Assembly: GCA_021789895.1 (NCBI GenBank)
Contig: JAJYIU010000010.1
Coordinates: 33,246-65,734, forward strand
DNA: 32,489 nucleotides
Source: Acidobacteriota bacterium
GTDB lineage: Bacteria > Acidobacteriota > Terriglobia > Terriglobales > SCQP01
Reading direction: 5' to 3'
The notes below the pieces were generated by a model, which ran no database searches, was not told the DNA's origin, and saw nothing but the letters and a program-made list of their open reading frames with translations. Position 1 is the first letter of the stretch, and each line of letters begins with the position of its first letter. The translations under genes were made by a program, and so were the position numbers. Below are positions 1 through 7,438 of the stretch, one piece after another.

Positions 1-1
1 G

Positions 2-808
2 GGCCGCGAACACCCGTTATCGGCGGAAAAATTATCTCCCGTGCTAGCGCTGTATTTCGTGCAGGACCGGGAAGCGGCTTACCAGCTTTGCCGCAACCTG
101 CTGCATTTTGGCGGGCTGGGGCATACCTGCGTCATTCATGCCCAGGACGATGTGGTGATCCGCGAGTATGGGGAACGCATGCCCGCTTTTCGAATCGTGG
201 TCAACAGTCCCGCGCCCCAAGGCTCGATTGGCGCTACCACCCGGCTGTTTCCGGCCATGACCCTGGGCTGCGGCGCCGCTGGCGGCAACATCACCTCCGA
301 CAACATCGGTCCCCAGCACCTGATTAATCTGAAGCGGATTGCCTACGAACAGCAGACGGACGGTGCCTCCGCTAAAATCCCGCCGGTCACGGCGGGCGCT
401 TCCGCGCCGGCCGCTGCCGCATGCGCCTGCCGGCAGGTTGCGGTCGAGAGCCCCGCGCCGGCCCAGCCTTCTTCGGCGGCCGTGGATCGCGGAGAAATTC
501 GCCGTATTGTGGATCGCTTCCTGACCGAGAAAGGCCTCAAGCCGCCGGCGGCATCCAATCCACCCGCGCTGGCCGCGCCCATGCCATCCGCTGCGACCGA
601 TGCCGGTGTTGCCTCCAATGCCGCAACCGATCGCGCGGACAAGCCCGCGCCGGCTACGCGCCAGCCGCTCGATTTCGTTTGCGAAGCCGACGTTCGCGAC
701 GCTCTGCGGAAAGGAACCCGGCTGGCAATCGGGCCTAAAACCCTGCTGACTCCCGCTGCCCGCGATTTAGGCCAAGACCATAATATTTTCGACCTAATCG
801 CGCCTTAA
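2..808 (+). CDS. CoA-acylating aldehyde dehydrogenase, microcompartment type, 3' part
   Basis: The reading frame is open to the left edge, so the N-terminal part, including the catalytic cysteine region, is outside the window. The visible start HPLSAEKLSPVLALY, followed by NSPAPQGSIGATTRLFPAMT and GNITSDNIGPQHLINLKR, is typical of the C-terminal part of EutE/PduP-like acetaldehyde/propionaldehyde dehydrogenases, which convert an aldehyde plus CoA and NAD+ to acyl-CoA. After the enzyme domain (about base 350) there is an Ala/Pro-rich linker, then a predicted amphipathic helix RGEIRRIVDRFLTEKGL (488-538), another linker, and a final block with FVCEADVRDALRKG and LTPAARDLGQDHNIF. Such helix-on-linker tails are known encapsulation peptides that target enzymes into bacterial microcompartments; applying that here is inference. 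The final block resembles C-terminal blocks of other microcompartment-associated proteins. No shell gene is in the window; one would be expected upstream. Confidence 0.85.
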   Translation, partial: GREHPLSAEKLSPVLALYFVQDREAAYQLCRNLLHFGGLGHTCVIHAQDDVVIREYGERMPAFRIVVNSPAPQGSIGATTRLFPAMTLGCGAAGGNITSDNIGPQHLINLKRIAYEQQTDGASAKIPPVTAGASAPAAAACACRQVAVESPAPAQPSSAAVDRGEIRRIVDRFLTEKGLKPPAASNPPALAAPMPSAATDAGVASNAATDRADKPAPATRQPLDFVCEADVRDALRKGTRLAIGPKTLLTPAARDLGQDHNIFDLIAP

Positions 809-840
809 CTCTACTGCTGGCGCAAGGTTTGCTGTTTTAG

Positions 841-882
841 AAAAAAAACGCGCCTGGCCCTGTGCGGGCCGAAGCGCGCTTT
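841..882 (-). terminator. Intrinsic terminator of the RRM gene
   Basis: CGCGC (849-853) pairs with GCGCG (874-878), and GGCCC (856-860) pairs with GGGCC (866-870), giving a long G+C stem. It is followed on the minus strand by eight U residues (A-run 841-848). It lies 25 bases after the stop of the minus-strand RRM gene. On the plus strand only a TTT follows the stem, so it would be a weak terminator for the aldehyde dehydrogenase gene. Confidence 0.8.
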
Positions 883-906
883 AACAGCCTCAAGTTCTAA
901 ATCGAA

Positions 907-1230
907 TTACCAGCGCGGGCTGCGATGCTCGCGACCGCCGCGACTTTCCCGTGCGCCGCCGCGGCTAAAGCCGCCGCCATTGCCTTCTTTCGGACGCGCC
1001 ACATTGACTTTCAGGGCGCGGCCGCCGATTTCGGAGCCGTCCAGAGCAGCAATGGCTTTGTCCGCCTGGGCGTCATCGCTCATCTCGACGAAACCAAAAC
1101 CGCGTGAACGGCCGGTATCGCGATCCGTGATGATGCTCACCCGGTCCACCGTCCCGTGCGCCTCGAACGCCTGGCGCAGTTCTTCTTCCGTTGTCGAAAA
1201 CGACAGGTTGCCAACAAATATGTTTTTCAA
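907..1230 (-). CDS. Small RRM-type RNA-binding protein
   Basis: A 107-residue protein made of one RNA recognition motif and a Gly/Arg-rich tail. RNP2 is IFVGNL (residues 4-9) and RNP1 is RGFGFVEM (43-50), both with the aromatic residues that stack on RNA bases. The tail (about 82-107) is GGGFSRGG/SRGGREHR-like, as in cyanobacterial cold-induced Rbp proteins and similar proteins in many other bacteria. It probably binds single-stranded RNA in the cytoplasm and affects mRNA stability or translation; the targets are unknown. The start is TTG: an in-frame TGA directly precedes it on the minus strand, so no longer start is possible, and a GAGGA Shine-Dalgarno sits 5 bases upstream. It is a single-gene unit with its own promoter (1361-1389) and terminator (841-882). 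Confidence 0.92.
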   Translation of the reverse strand: MKNIFVGNLSFSTTEEELRQAFEAHGTVDRVSIITDRDTGRSRGFGFVEMSDDAQADKAIAALDGSEIGGRALKVNVARPKEGNGGGFSRGGARESRGGREHRSPRW

Positions 1231-1360
1231 TCAGGTCCTCGTAACTATCGGGCTATTTGACTTGCAGGCTGTGCGCGATCGAGGCAGGATCAGAGCGGTC
1301 AGACATTGAACCGTGCGAGACTGTCAACGGGCGGACGGCAGACAATTCAAACGCATGGTT

Positions 1361-1389
1361 ATTGTAAATGATGCATTCGTACAATGCAA
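1361..1389 (-). promoter_or_regulatory. Sigma70-type promoter of the RRM gene with an internal inverted repeat
   Basis: On the minus strand, TTGCAT (1384-1389) and TACAAT (1361-1366) are separated by exactly 17 bases. A transcription start near 1354 would give an untranslated leader of about 120 bases before the TTG start at 1230. The palindrome GCATT-CGTAC-AATGC (1373-1387) overlaps the -35 box and spacer and could be an operator. The surrounding A+T-rich stretch (about 1340-1445) is typical of promoters in this G+C-rich genome. Confidence 0.6.
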
Positions 1390-1447
1390 TACTTATTTTT
1401 AAGGCGTAGCATCTTTAAGAAAAATAAAGACTTAGCTATAAATCGGG

Positions 1448-3172
1448 TCATGGCTCGCTATAGAGCAAAACCCATTGCAACCTGCCGCCGCGGCTATTTG
1501 GCAATTCCAGGCGATAGTTTAAATCCAGCCGTTGGCCTGGATTCAAATTCGCTAGGCGCGTGGTTTGCCCGTCCGCGCATACCTTTCGCTCAGCGGCGTT
1601 CCATGCCAGGCATTCGAATGCCTGGCCTTTGGCGCCAACCCATAATTTCAAGTGTTTCGATTTCAACCATTGCACTGGGCGCAAAAGCAGTACACCCGGG
1701 GTAAAGCATTGAGGCTCTGGGTTGCCGGCGCCAAAAGGCCCCAGACGATCCAGGTCTTGTGAAAACGGCAGCACTTCATCGAGGTCAAGCTGGAACGGTG
1801 GGGCAGCGGGCGCTTCGTCAAGCACCGTCAACTTTACTTCTCTTAAGTACTGGCGCAAGTCCGCGACCCGGCGCGTCTCCATTGTTAGGCCCACGGCTTG
1901 AGCATGGCCGCCGAAATGAGTAAATAAATTCGCGCAGGGCTCCAGGCTGGCTAACAAATTGAAGCCTCGCATGGACCGCCCGGATGCATGGGCCCTGCCA
2001 TCTTCATGCGCCATGACCAGCGCCGGATGCCGGTATTGGCGCTGCAGGCGCGCCGCTACACTGCCGAGCACGCCGCGATGCCAGCCTTCGCCCTCGAAAA
2101 GCAGCACCGGTACAGTCAACCGCTCAGGCTCAGCTTGCGCCTGTTGCGCGATGGCTTCCAGAATGGCGTTTTCACATGCCTGCCGGCGCTGATTCCACTG
2201 ATCAAGTTGTAATGCGATCTGGCCGGCGGAGGCTGTATCCGCGGAGAAAAGCCGCAAAACCGCTTCTGCATGATCCATCCTGCCGGCGGCATTCAGGCGT
2301 GGCGCCAGGCGGAAAGCGACATCGGCGGCGCGGATAGGGCAGTGTCCCGGCAAGGCTTGCTCCAGGAGAGCGCGCAAGCCCGGATTTGAAGGTTTGGTTA
2401 AGCCATCCAGGCCAAGCCGCACGAAAACTCGGTTCTCACCCGTCAGCGGGACATGATCGGCAATCGTTCCCAGCGCCAGCAGCTTAAAAAAAGACACCAG
2501 CCAGGCCGGGTAGGTCCCCGGCGCCAGTCTGCCTTCCGCTTCCATTAGAGCCTGACCCAGCTTGAATGCCAATCCGGCCCCGCACAAAACCGCCTCGGGA
2601 TACCCACTGTCACGGCGCATCGGGTTCACCACCGCTGTCGCCGGAGGCAAATCGCCGGCGGGTGGGTGGTGGTCGGTAACGATCACGTCTAACGGCAGTT
2701 GCCGGGCGCGCTCCAATTCGGCATGCGCCCGAATGCCATTATCGACAGTAATCACGACGCGAATGCCGTCGGACGCCGCCTTTTCCAGCACTTCGGCGCG
2801 TAATCCATAGCCTTCGTTCAGGCGGTGCGGAATGTAGCATTGCGGTTGCGCTCCCAGGCGTTGCAGCATGACGCGCAAGACGGTCGCCGCAGTGGTTCCG
2901 TCAACGTCGTAATCGCCATAAATCAAAATGCCCTCGCGCTGGCGCAGCGCTTTTTGCAGCCTCGCCACCGCCGGCTGCATGTCCGGTAAAAGCCAGGGGG
3001 AATACAATTGCGCAATGGAGGGATTTAAAAATTTTTCCAGGCTCTCCCAATTGCCGCCTTGTTGTGTTAACAGCCAGCGGGCTCCCGCCGGAGACAGCCC
3101 CAACCGGCGGCTGGCATCGGCGATCGCACCTGGCGCCGGAGAGGAAGCAAGTATGGCCGGCTCAGCCCGCAT
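1448..3172 (-). CDS. recJ: Single-stranded-DNA-specific exonuclease RecJ
   Basis: A 574-residue DHH/DHHA1-family 5'-3' single-strand DNA exonuclease used in recombination (RecF pathway), mismatch repair and base-excision repair. The metal-binding motifs are visible in order: DYDVDG (87-92), DNG (144-146), TDHHPP (166-171), the family block PRLNAAGRM (291-299), and the DHHA1 motif GGHAQAVG (421-428). The rest is the C-terminal OB-fold-like region. The length matches the family. The ATG start at 3172 is preceded on the minus strand by AGGAAA, 7 bases away, which supports it. It lies 208 bases downstream of the SH3/TPR gene on the same strand; no terminator is evident between them, so co-transcription is possible. 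No anomalies seen. Confidence 0.96.
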   Translation of the reverse strand: MRAEPAILASSPAPGAIADASRRLGLSPAGARWLLTQQGGNWESLEKFLNPSIAQLYSPWLLPDMQPAVARLQKALRQREGILIYGDYDVDGTTAATVLRVMLQRLGAQPQCYIPHRLNEGYGLRAEVLEKAASDGIRVVITVDNGIRAHAELERARQLPLDVIVTDHHPPAGDLPPATAVVNPMRRDSGYPEAVLCGAGLAFKLGQALMEAEGRLAPGTYPAWLVSFFKLLALGTIADHVPLTGENRVFVRLGLDGLTKPSNPGLRALLEQALPGHCPIRAADVAFRLAPRLNAAGRMDHAEAVLRLFSADTASAGQIALQLDQWNQRRQACENAILEAIAQQAQAEPERLTVPVLLFEGEGWHRGVLGSVAARLQRQYRHPALVMAHEDGRAHASGRSMRGFNLLASLEPCANLFTHFGGHAQAVGLTMETRRVADLRQYLREVKLTVLDEAPAAPPFQLDLDEVLPFSQDLDRLGPFGAGNPEPQCFTPGVLLLRPVQWLKSKHLKLWVGAKGQAFECLAWNAAERKVCADGQTTRLANLNPGQRLDLNYRLELPNSRGGRLQWVLLYSEP

Positions 3173-3380
3173 ATTCGTTTCCTGGAGTGAGGATAACCGG
3201 TCGAATTGGAGCCAGCCAGGTCATGAATAACGCGGTTTGTGTGGCACGTTACCATGCCTGAGCGTCTTTGATGAAAATTTAATTTAGCCCTGGAAAAGCG
3301 CGGGCGCGGCGCAGACCGCTGGAATTCAGCATCCACGGAGCCGGCGCCCGGCCGCCAGGCAGTCCTCCGGCCAGCCTGCT

Positions 3381-4322
3381 CTATCTCAATCCCAAGCCTT
3401 GCGGGCGCAGCCCATTTTGCATTTCATAATTTAGAAACACGGCTTCACGCGCCCAATCGCTGTCGGGATATTGCTGTTGCAGCCGGGCTATCCACTTCCC
3501 TGCTTTTTTCATCGCGGAACGCGACTTGCCCAGGTTCTGTTTTTTGCCCGGCCGGCTATACACCCACCAGGCGGCGGAATCATGCTCGGCCACCTGGTAC
3601 ATCGCCTCGGCGGTTCGCGGGCCGCTGCGGAAATGTTCGACATACGAACGATAGACATTGCCTTCTTTTTCAATACAACTGGGTTTGGCCATCCAGTTGT
3701 TGCAGGTTAATTTCTTGCGCAATAGCAAAAAGGCTGCCTCCGCCGCCCACGGCGTTTTCGGGTATTTGTGCAGGACGCGCTCCAGCAGCCGCCCGCGCAG
3801 CATGTAGTTGTATTCCCCGCTCGGGGTGCCGTATTGGTTCAGGTTCAACTGCCAAGCGATGCGGCCGGCACGAAACGTCGCTTCCGGTACCAGCGGGCTG
3901 GTTGGAAAGTCGTCGGTGATGCGGTAGAACAGCCGCGCCGCGTTTTTCGCTTCCTGGTCCTCGCCGGCATATTTCCGAGCTTCTTGTTCCAGGTGAATGG
4001 CGGCGCCCATCAGCACACGGTCGGCGCCGGGCGTATGCAGCGGCAGCAGCCCGCGGTTTGGCACCCATCCGGAAACGTGCACGAAAACGTGCGCGAAATC
4101 GCCGTTGACGCCCATCAAGGCGACATCGTCTCCGGGCAAAATCTGGCCGATCGGAGTGGAGCCCGCATCGGGACTGATATAGATCTTGGATGCCAGCATG
4201 CTGATCGCCTGCTGCGGCGCTGCACCGCCCGCCGCCCGCGGCGGAGCCGCCGGCGCCTGGGCCCCCGCCGCTGCTGCGGCCAGCAGCCATCCCAGTCCAA
4301 CGCGACAAAGTTGACGCTTCAT
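3381..4322 (-). CDS. Secreted protein with SH3-like domain and TPR-like helices
   Basis: A 313-residue protein from the ATG at 4322, which has AGAGGG just upstream; the open frame extends to 4403 but those extra residues would precede the signal sequence. Residues 1-23 (MKRQLCRVGLGWLLAAAAAG...) look like a Sec signal peptide ending AQA. An SH3-like segment follows, with a pattern like bacterial SH3b domains: SKIYISPDAGSTPIGQILPGD and then GWVPNRGLL. The remainder is helical with repeated patterns such as AARLFYRITDDFPTSP, LLERVLHKYPKTPWA and IARLQQQYPDSDWA, which resemble TPR/outer-membrane assembly (BamD/YbgF-like) repeats. It is probably periplasmic and may bind the envelope; the exact function is unknown. 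It is transcribed divergently from RNase J with 115 bases between the starts. Confidence 0.7.
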   Translation of the reverse strand: MKRQLCRVGLGWLLAAAAAGAQAPAAPPRAAGGAAPQQAISMLASKIYISPDAGSTPIGQILPGDDVALMGVNGDFAHVFVHVSGWVPNRGLLPLHTPGADRVLMGAAIHLEQEARKYAGEDQEAKNAARLFYRITDDFPTSPLVPEATFRAGRIAWQLNLNQYGTPSGEYNYMLRGRLLERVLHKYPKTPWAAEAAFLLLRKKLTCNNWMAKPSCIEKEGNVYRSYVEHFRSGPRTAEAMYQVAEHDSAAWWVYSRPGKKQNLGKSRSAMKKAGKWIARLQQQYPDSDWAREAVFLNYEMQNGLRPQGLGLR

Positions 4323-4422
4323 GACCCTCTGATTGTAATCGAAGCTCCGCGCCGGCGGCTCCCGCCAGGGCTGGGGCCGGCGTATCGCCGGCCGCCGCAG
4401 CAAGTTCGGCGGCGGCGCCAGT

Positions 4423-4431
4423 TGTTACAAT
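4423..4431 (+). promoter_or_regulatory. Extended -10 promoter immediately before the RNase J start
   Basis: TGTTACAAT matches an extended -10 element (TGn followed by TACAAT, 4426-4431). The GTG start of the RNase J gene is at 4438, about where transcription would begin, so the transcript could be leaderless or nearly so. No good -35 box is seen 17 bases upstream, as is usual for extended -10 promoters, and no Shine-Dalgarno precedes the GTG. Confidence 0.45.
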
Positions 4432-4437
4432 GATTGC

Positions 4438-6102
4438 GTGCCGCATTCCCTGCAATTGATCCCGCTCGGTGGGCTGGGCGAATTCGGGCTGAACATGATG
4501 GTGCTGCGTTATGGCGGCGACCTCGTGATCATTGACGCCGGGTTGATGTTTCCCGAACCCGAGTTGCTGGGGATTGACATCGTCGTGCCCGACATCACCT
4601 GGCTGCTGGAAAACCGCGCCCAAATCCGCGCCGTGCTGCTGACCCACGCCCACGAAGATCACATTGGCGCCTTGCCTTACCTGCTGGACCTGCTGGCCGC
4701 GCCGGTGTACGGCAGCGAATTTACCCTGGCGATGGTCGAGTCGCGGTTGCGCGAATACGGCTTGCTCGAGGAAACCCGCCGCCTGGTGGTGCAGCCCGGC
4801 GAGCCCTTCCGCCTGGGCCCGTTCACCATCGAATATATCCACGTCACCCACAGCATCGTCGGCGCCTGCGCGGTGGCCATCACCACGCCCGCCGGCGTGG
4901 TGATTCATACCGGCGACTTTAAAATCGATCCCAGCCCCACCGACAACCGCCCCTTCGACCTGCACAAATTTGCCGAATACGGCGCGCGCGGCGTGCTTGC
5001 GCTGCTGTCGGATTCCACCAATGTCGAACGGCGCGGCCATACCGGCAGCGAGCTGGCGGTGCGGGAACGCTTCGATCAGGTATTTGCCGAAGCCAGCCAG
5101 CGCGTCCTGATCTGCTGCTTCACCAGCTCGATTCACCGCATCCAGTTGGCGGTCGAATTGGCCGCCGAATACGGCCGCCGCGTCTGCTTTATCGGGCGCA
5201 GCATGGAAAACACCAGCGAAATCGCCCATCAGCTCGGCTACCTGCGCATCCCCGACCGCCTGCTGGTGCGCCCGCAGGATTTGCGCGCCTGTCCGCGCGA
5301 GCAGGTATGCGTGGTGATCGCCGGCAGTCAGGCCGAGCCCATGTCGGCCCTGGCCCGCGTCGCCGTCCGCAACCACCGCCATTTCGAGCTCGACGCCGGG
5401 GATACCGTGGTGCTCTCCTCCCGCATCATTCCCGGCAACGAAAAAGCTATCTTTCGCATGATCAATCACCTGTTCAAGCTCGGCGCCCAGGTGATCTATC
5501 CCGGTGAGGATTTCCCTCCCGTGCACGTCTCCGGCCACGCCAGCCAGGAAGAATTGAAGCTGCTGATCAACCTGGTGCGCCCGCGCCATTTCATCCCCGT
5601 GCACGGCGAATACCGCCAGCTCTCGCTGCATGCCAAACTGGCCCGCAGCCTGCGTATCCCCGGCATGCAGGACCATGTCATCGAAGATGGCGCAATTCTC
5701 GAACTGGAAGGCGAGCAGGCGCGCTCCGCCGGAAAAGTCCCGGTCGGCCGCGTGCTGATTGACTCCGGCAGCGGCGACGAAGTTGCCGAAGAGCATATCG
5801 TCCGCGACCGCCGCCATCTCGCCGAGGAAGGCATTGTCCTGCCGGTGCTGGCGATCAATAAAGTGAGCGGACGGCTGCAAAACGTGCCCCAGATCATCAC
5901 CAGCGGCTTCATGGACCCGGACCAGGATGGCGTCGTTGCCGGCGCCCGGTCCGTGGTCGAACGCACGGTGCTGGCGTCCAACCTGGAAGAGCTCGAGGAT
6001 TGGAGCGTGATCAAGGAAAAAATCCGCGTCGAGCTTCGCCGCTACCTCCAGAAGGAAACCAACAAGCGCCCGCTGATCCTGCCGGTCATCATGGAAGTCT
6101 GA
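4438..6102 (+). CDS. rnj: Ribonuclease J (metallo-beta-lactamase/beta-CASP)
   Basis: A 554-residue RNase J-type enzyme: 5'-3' exoribonuclease and endoribonuclease for mRNA decay and rRNA maturation, acting in the cytoplasm with two Zn ions. The signature motifs are visible: THAHEDHIGALPYLL (HxHxDH at 70-75), HTGDFKID (157-164), SDSTN (191-195), the beta-CASP motifs RSMENTSEIA and SSRIIPGNE, then HVSGHAS and VHGEYRQL. The C-terminal domain of about 110 residues ends in KRPLILPVIMEV. The length matches the family. The start is GTG with no obvious Shine-Dalgarno and a -10 element only 6 bases away. The gene is followed by a convergent lipoprotein gene. Confidence 0.96.
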   Translation: MPHSLQLIPLGGLGEFGLNMMVLRYGGDLVIIDAGLMFPEPELLGIDIVVPDITWLLENRAQIRAVLLTHAHEDHIGALPYLLDLLAAPVYGSEFTLAMVESRLREYGLLEETRRLVVQPGEPFRLGPFTIEYIHVTHSIVGACAVAITTPAGVVIHTGDFKIDPSPTDNRPFDLHKFAEYGARGVLALLSDSTNVERRGHTGSELAVRERFDQVFAEASQRVLICCFTSSIHRIQLAVELAAEYGRRVCFIGRSMENTSEIAHQLGYLRIPDRLLVRPQDLRACPREQVCVVIAGSQAEPMSALARVAVRNHRHFELDAGDTVVLSSRIIPGNEKAIFRMINHLFKLGAQVIYPGEDFPPVHVSGHASQEELKLLINLVRPRHFIPVHGEYRQLSLHAKLARSLRIPGMQDHVIEDGAILELEGEQARSAGKVPVGRVLIDSGSGDEVAEEHIVRDRRHLAEEGIVLPVLAINKVSGRLQNVPQIITSGFMDPDQDGVVAGARSVVERTVLASNLEELEDWSVIKEKIRVELRRYLQKETNKRPLILPVIMEV

Positions 6103-6203
6103 CCGCCGGCCAGCCTCCGCCCGCTTGGGAAAACTGCTCGCCGCCGGCGCTTGGCCGCCGGTTCCCACTGCGGCTGCCATTTTCGCAGCCTCCGTCCATT
6201 CCC

Positions 6204-6230
6204 GCGGCTGCCGTCCATGCCCGCAGCCGC
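6204..6230. terminator. Hairpin between convergent genes, possible bidirectional terminator
   Basis: GCGGCTGC (6204-6211) and GCAGCCGC (6223-6230) form an 8-bp perfect stem with an 11-base loop. A second smaller stem, GGCTGC/GCAGCC, is at 6172-6190. Both lie in the 146-base gap between the ends of the RNase J gene and the lipoprotein gene. There is no U-run, so the terminator role is inferred only from position. Confidence 0.25.
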
Positions 6231-6248
6231 CGTGGTCCGGCCCTTCCG

Positions 6249-7421
6249 CTATCCGCCGCCGGCGCCGTTCCCCGCCGGCAGCGTTATCACCACCGGCGCC
6301 GACCGCTGCCCGGCTCTGCCCGCCTGGTCCACCGCGCTGACGGCATAACGCACTGCCCGGTTTCCCGACCAGGCTGCGCGGTCTTCCCCTGCCGGCGTCA
6401 GCAGCAGCTCGGCATTGACCCGTTGCCAGCCATGCGCCCTCGCGCCCTCGGACGCGCTGGCCAGGCGCTGCCGGTACAGGATGTATCCCGCCAGCCGCTC
6501 GGACTCAACCGGCTGCCAGGAAAGCTGCACCGCAGGGCGCGCGCCCAGCCCCAACACCGCCACCAGCCCGGCCGGCGGCGGCAGGGGTATCCACGGCTGC
6601 GTTTGTACCATCGCCGGCTTCGCTTCCGCACTGACTGCTTGCAGCGCGCCATCGCCCGCCAGGCTGCGCAGCGTGTATTGATATACCCAGCCCGGGCGAA
6701 CTTCGCGGTCCAGATAGGACGTCTGCGTGCCCGGCAGATCGAGCACCGGTTGCCAGGTCGGAGCGGCGGGCGCCGCTTTCCCTTTCCCCCGCCGGGGTTG
6801 CGTCTCCCACTCTCGACGGTACAGCCGCACCCCGCCCGAGGGCGCCGGCTGTGGCGCTTGCCAGCTCAATTCGATCCCGTCGCTGCGCCGTTGCGCCTGC
6901 AATCCGCGCGGCGGCGGACTTACCGGCAGCAGCGAAACCAGTTGCCAATTCGACCACCCCGCCGCGCGTCCATTGCGGTTGGCGAAGGCAATAGCCAGGC
7001 GCACGGCTGCCACTGGCTCAGCGGGCGTGATCCGCGCCAGCGGCAGCTTCAACCCTTGCGGCAGGTCGCCGGGCGCGCCCGCAGGAAACAGCGCCTGCCA
7101 CGCGGGACACGTCAGACCCGGCAGCGGCGCAGCCTGCGGCAGTTTCGCCGGCCAGATACACAGGCGTACCTGCACCGCTCCGGATATTGGCAGCCCATCG
7201 CTGGTCCGGCGTGGCGTCGTCCAGCGCAATTGCACCTGCTCGCCCCGCCGCTGGGCGCGAAAATTGCTGGCGGGCATGGGCAGGTTGGCGCTGGGCGGTA
7301 GCGGCGCCCCAATTTGGCCGCAGCCGGACAGCAGTAACATCGCGGCGGCGCAAATCATCCCCTGCCGGCGCTGCCGCCGGCTTCGCGCGCCCGCCGCCGG
7401 CCTGAGTCGCAGGTTGCGCAA
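6249..7421 (-). CDS. Lipoprotein with fibronectin type III-like domains
   Basis: A 390-residue protein if the TTG start at 7421 is used. An ATG at 7358 would give 369 residues beginning MICAAAMLLLSGCGQIG. In both cases the lipobox LLSGC predicts signal peptidase II processing and membrane anchoring. The upstream TTG has a GGGA 8 bases before it, and its N-region is Arg-rich. The mature protein has at least two or three FN3-like repeats: GEQVQLRWTTPRR...; DGIELSWQAPQP...VRLYRREW; and PAVQLSWQPVESERLAGYILYRQ with RYAVSAVDQAGRAGQRS. These are beta-sandwich modules usually involved in protein or polysaccharide contacts outside the cell. It starts 17 bases after hslU on the same strand, so probably shares that transcript. 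Specific function unknown. Confidence 0.75.
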   Translation of the reverse strand: MRNLRLRPAAGARSRRQRRQGMICAAAMLLLSGCGQIGAPLPPSANLPMPASNFRAQRRGEQVQLRWTTPRRTSDGLPISGAVQVRLCIWPAKLPQAAPLPGLTCPAWQALFPAGAPGDLPQGLKLPLARITPAEPVAAVRLAIAFANRNGRAAGWSNWQLVSLLPVSPPPRGLQAQRRSDGIELSWQAPQPAPSGGVRLYRREWETQPRRGKGKAAPAAPTWQPVLDLPGTQTSYLDREVRPGWVYQYTLRSLAGDGALQAVSAEAKPAMVQTQPWIPLPPPAGLVAVLGLGARPAVQLSWQPVESERLAGYILYRQRLASASEGARAHGWQRVNAELLLTPAGEDRAAWSGNRAVRYAVSAVDQAGRAGQRSAPVVITLPAGNGAGGG

Positions 7422-7438
7422 ATGCTTGTCCCGGTGCG

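Noticed and set aside
1412-1430. TCTTTA/TAAAGA hairpin just after the recJ stop, as possible terminator
   Set aside because: Six A/T pairs only and no U-run; too weak to call.
3670-6180. Very long open frame on the strand opposite the RNase J gene
   Set aside because: It is antisense to a clear rnj gene; long antisense frames are expected in DNA this rich in G+C with codons ending in G or C, and its sequence shows no family pattern.
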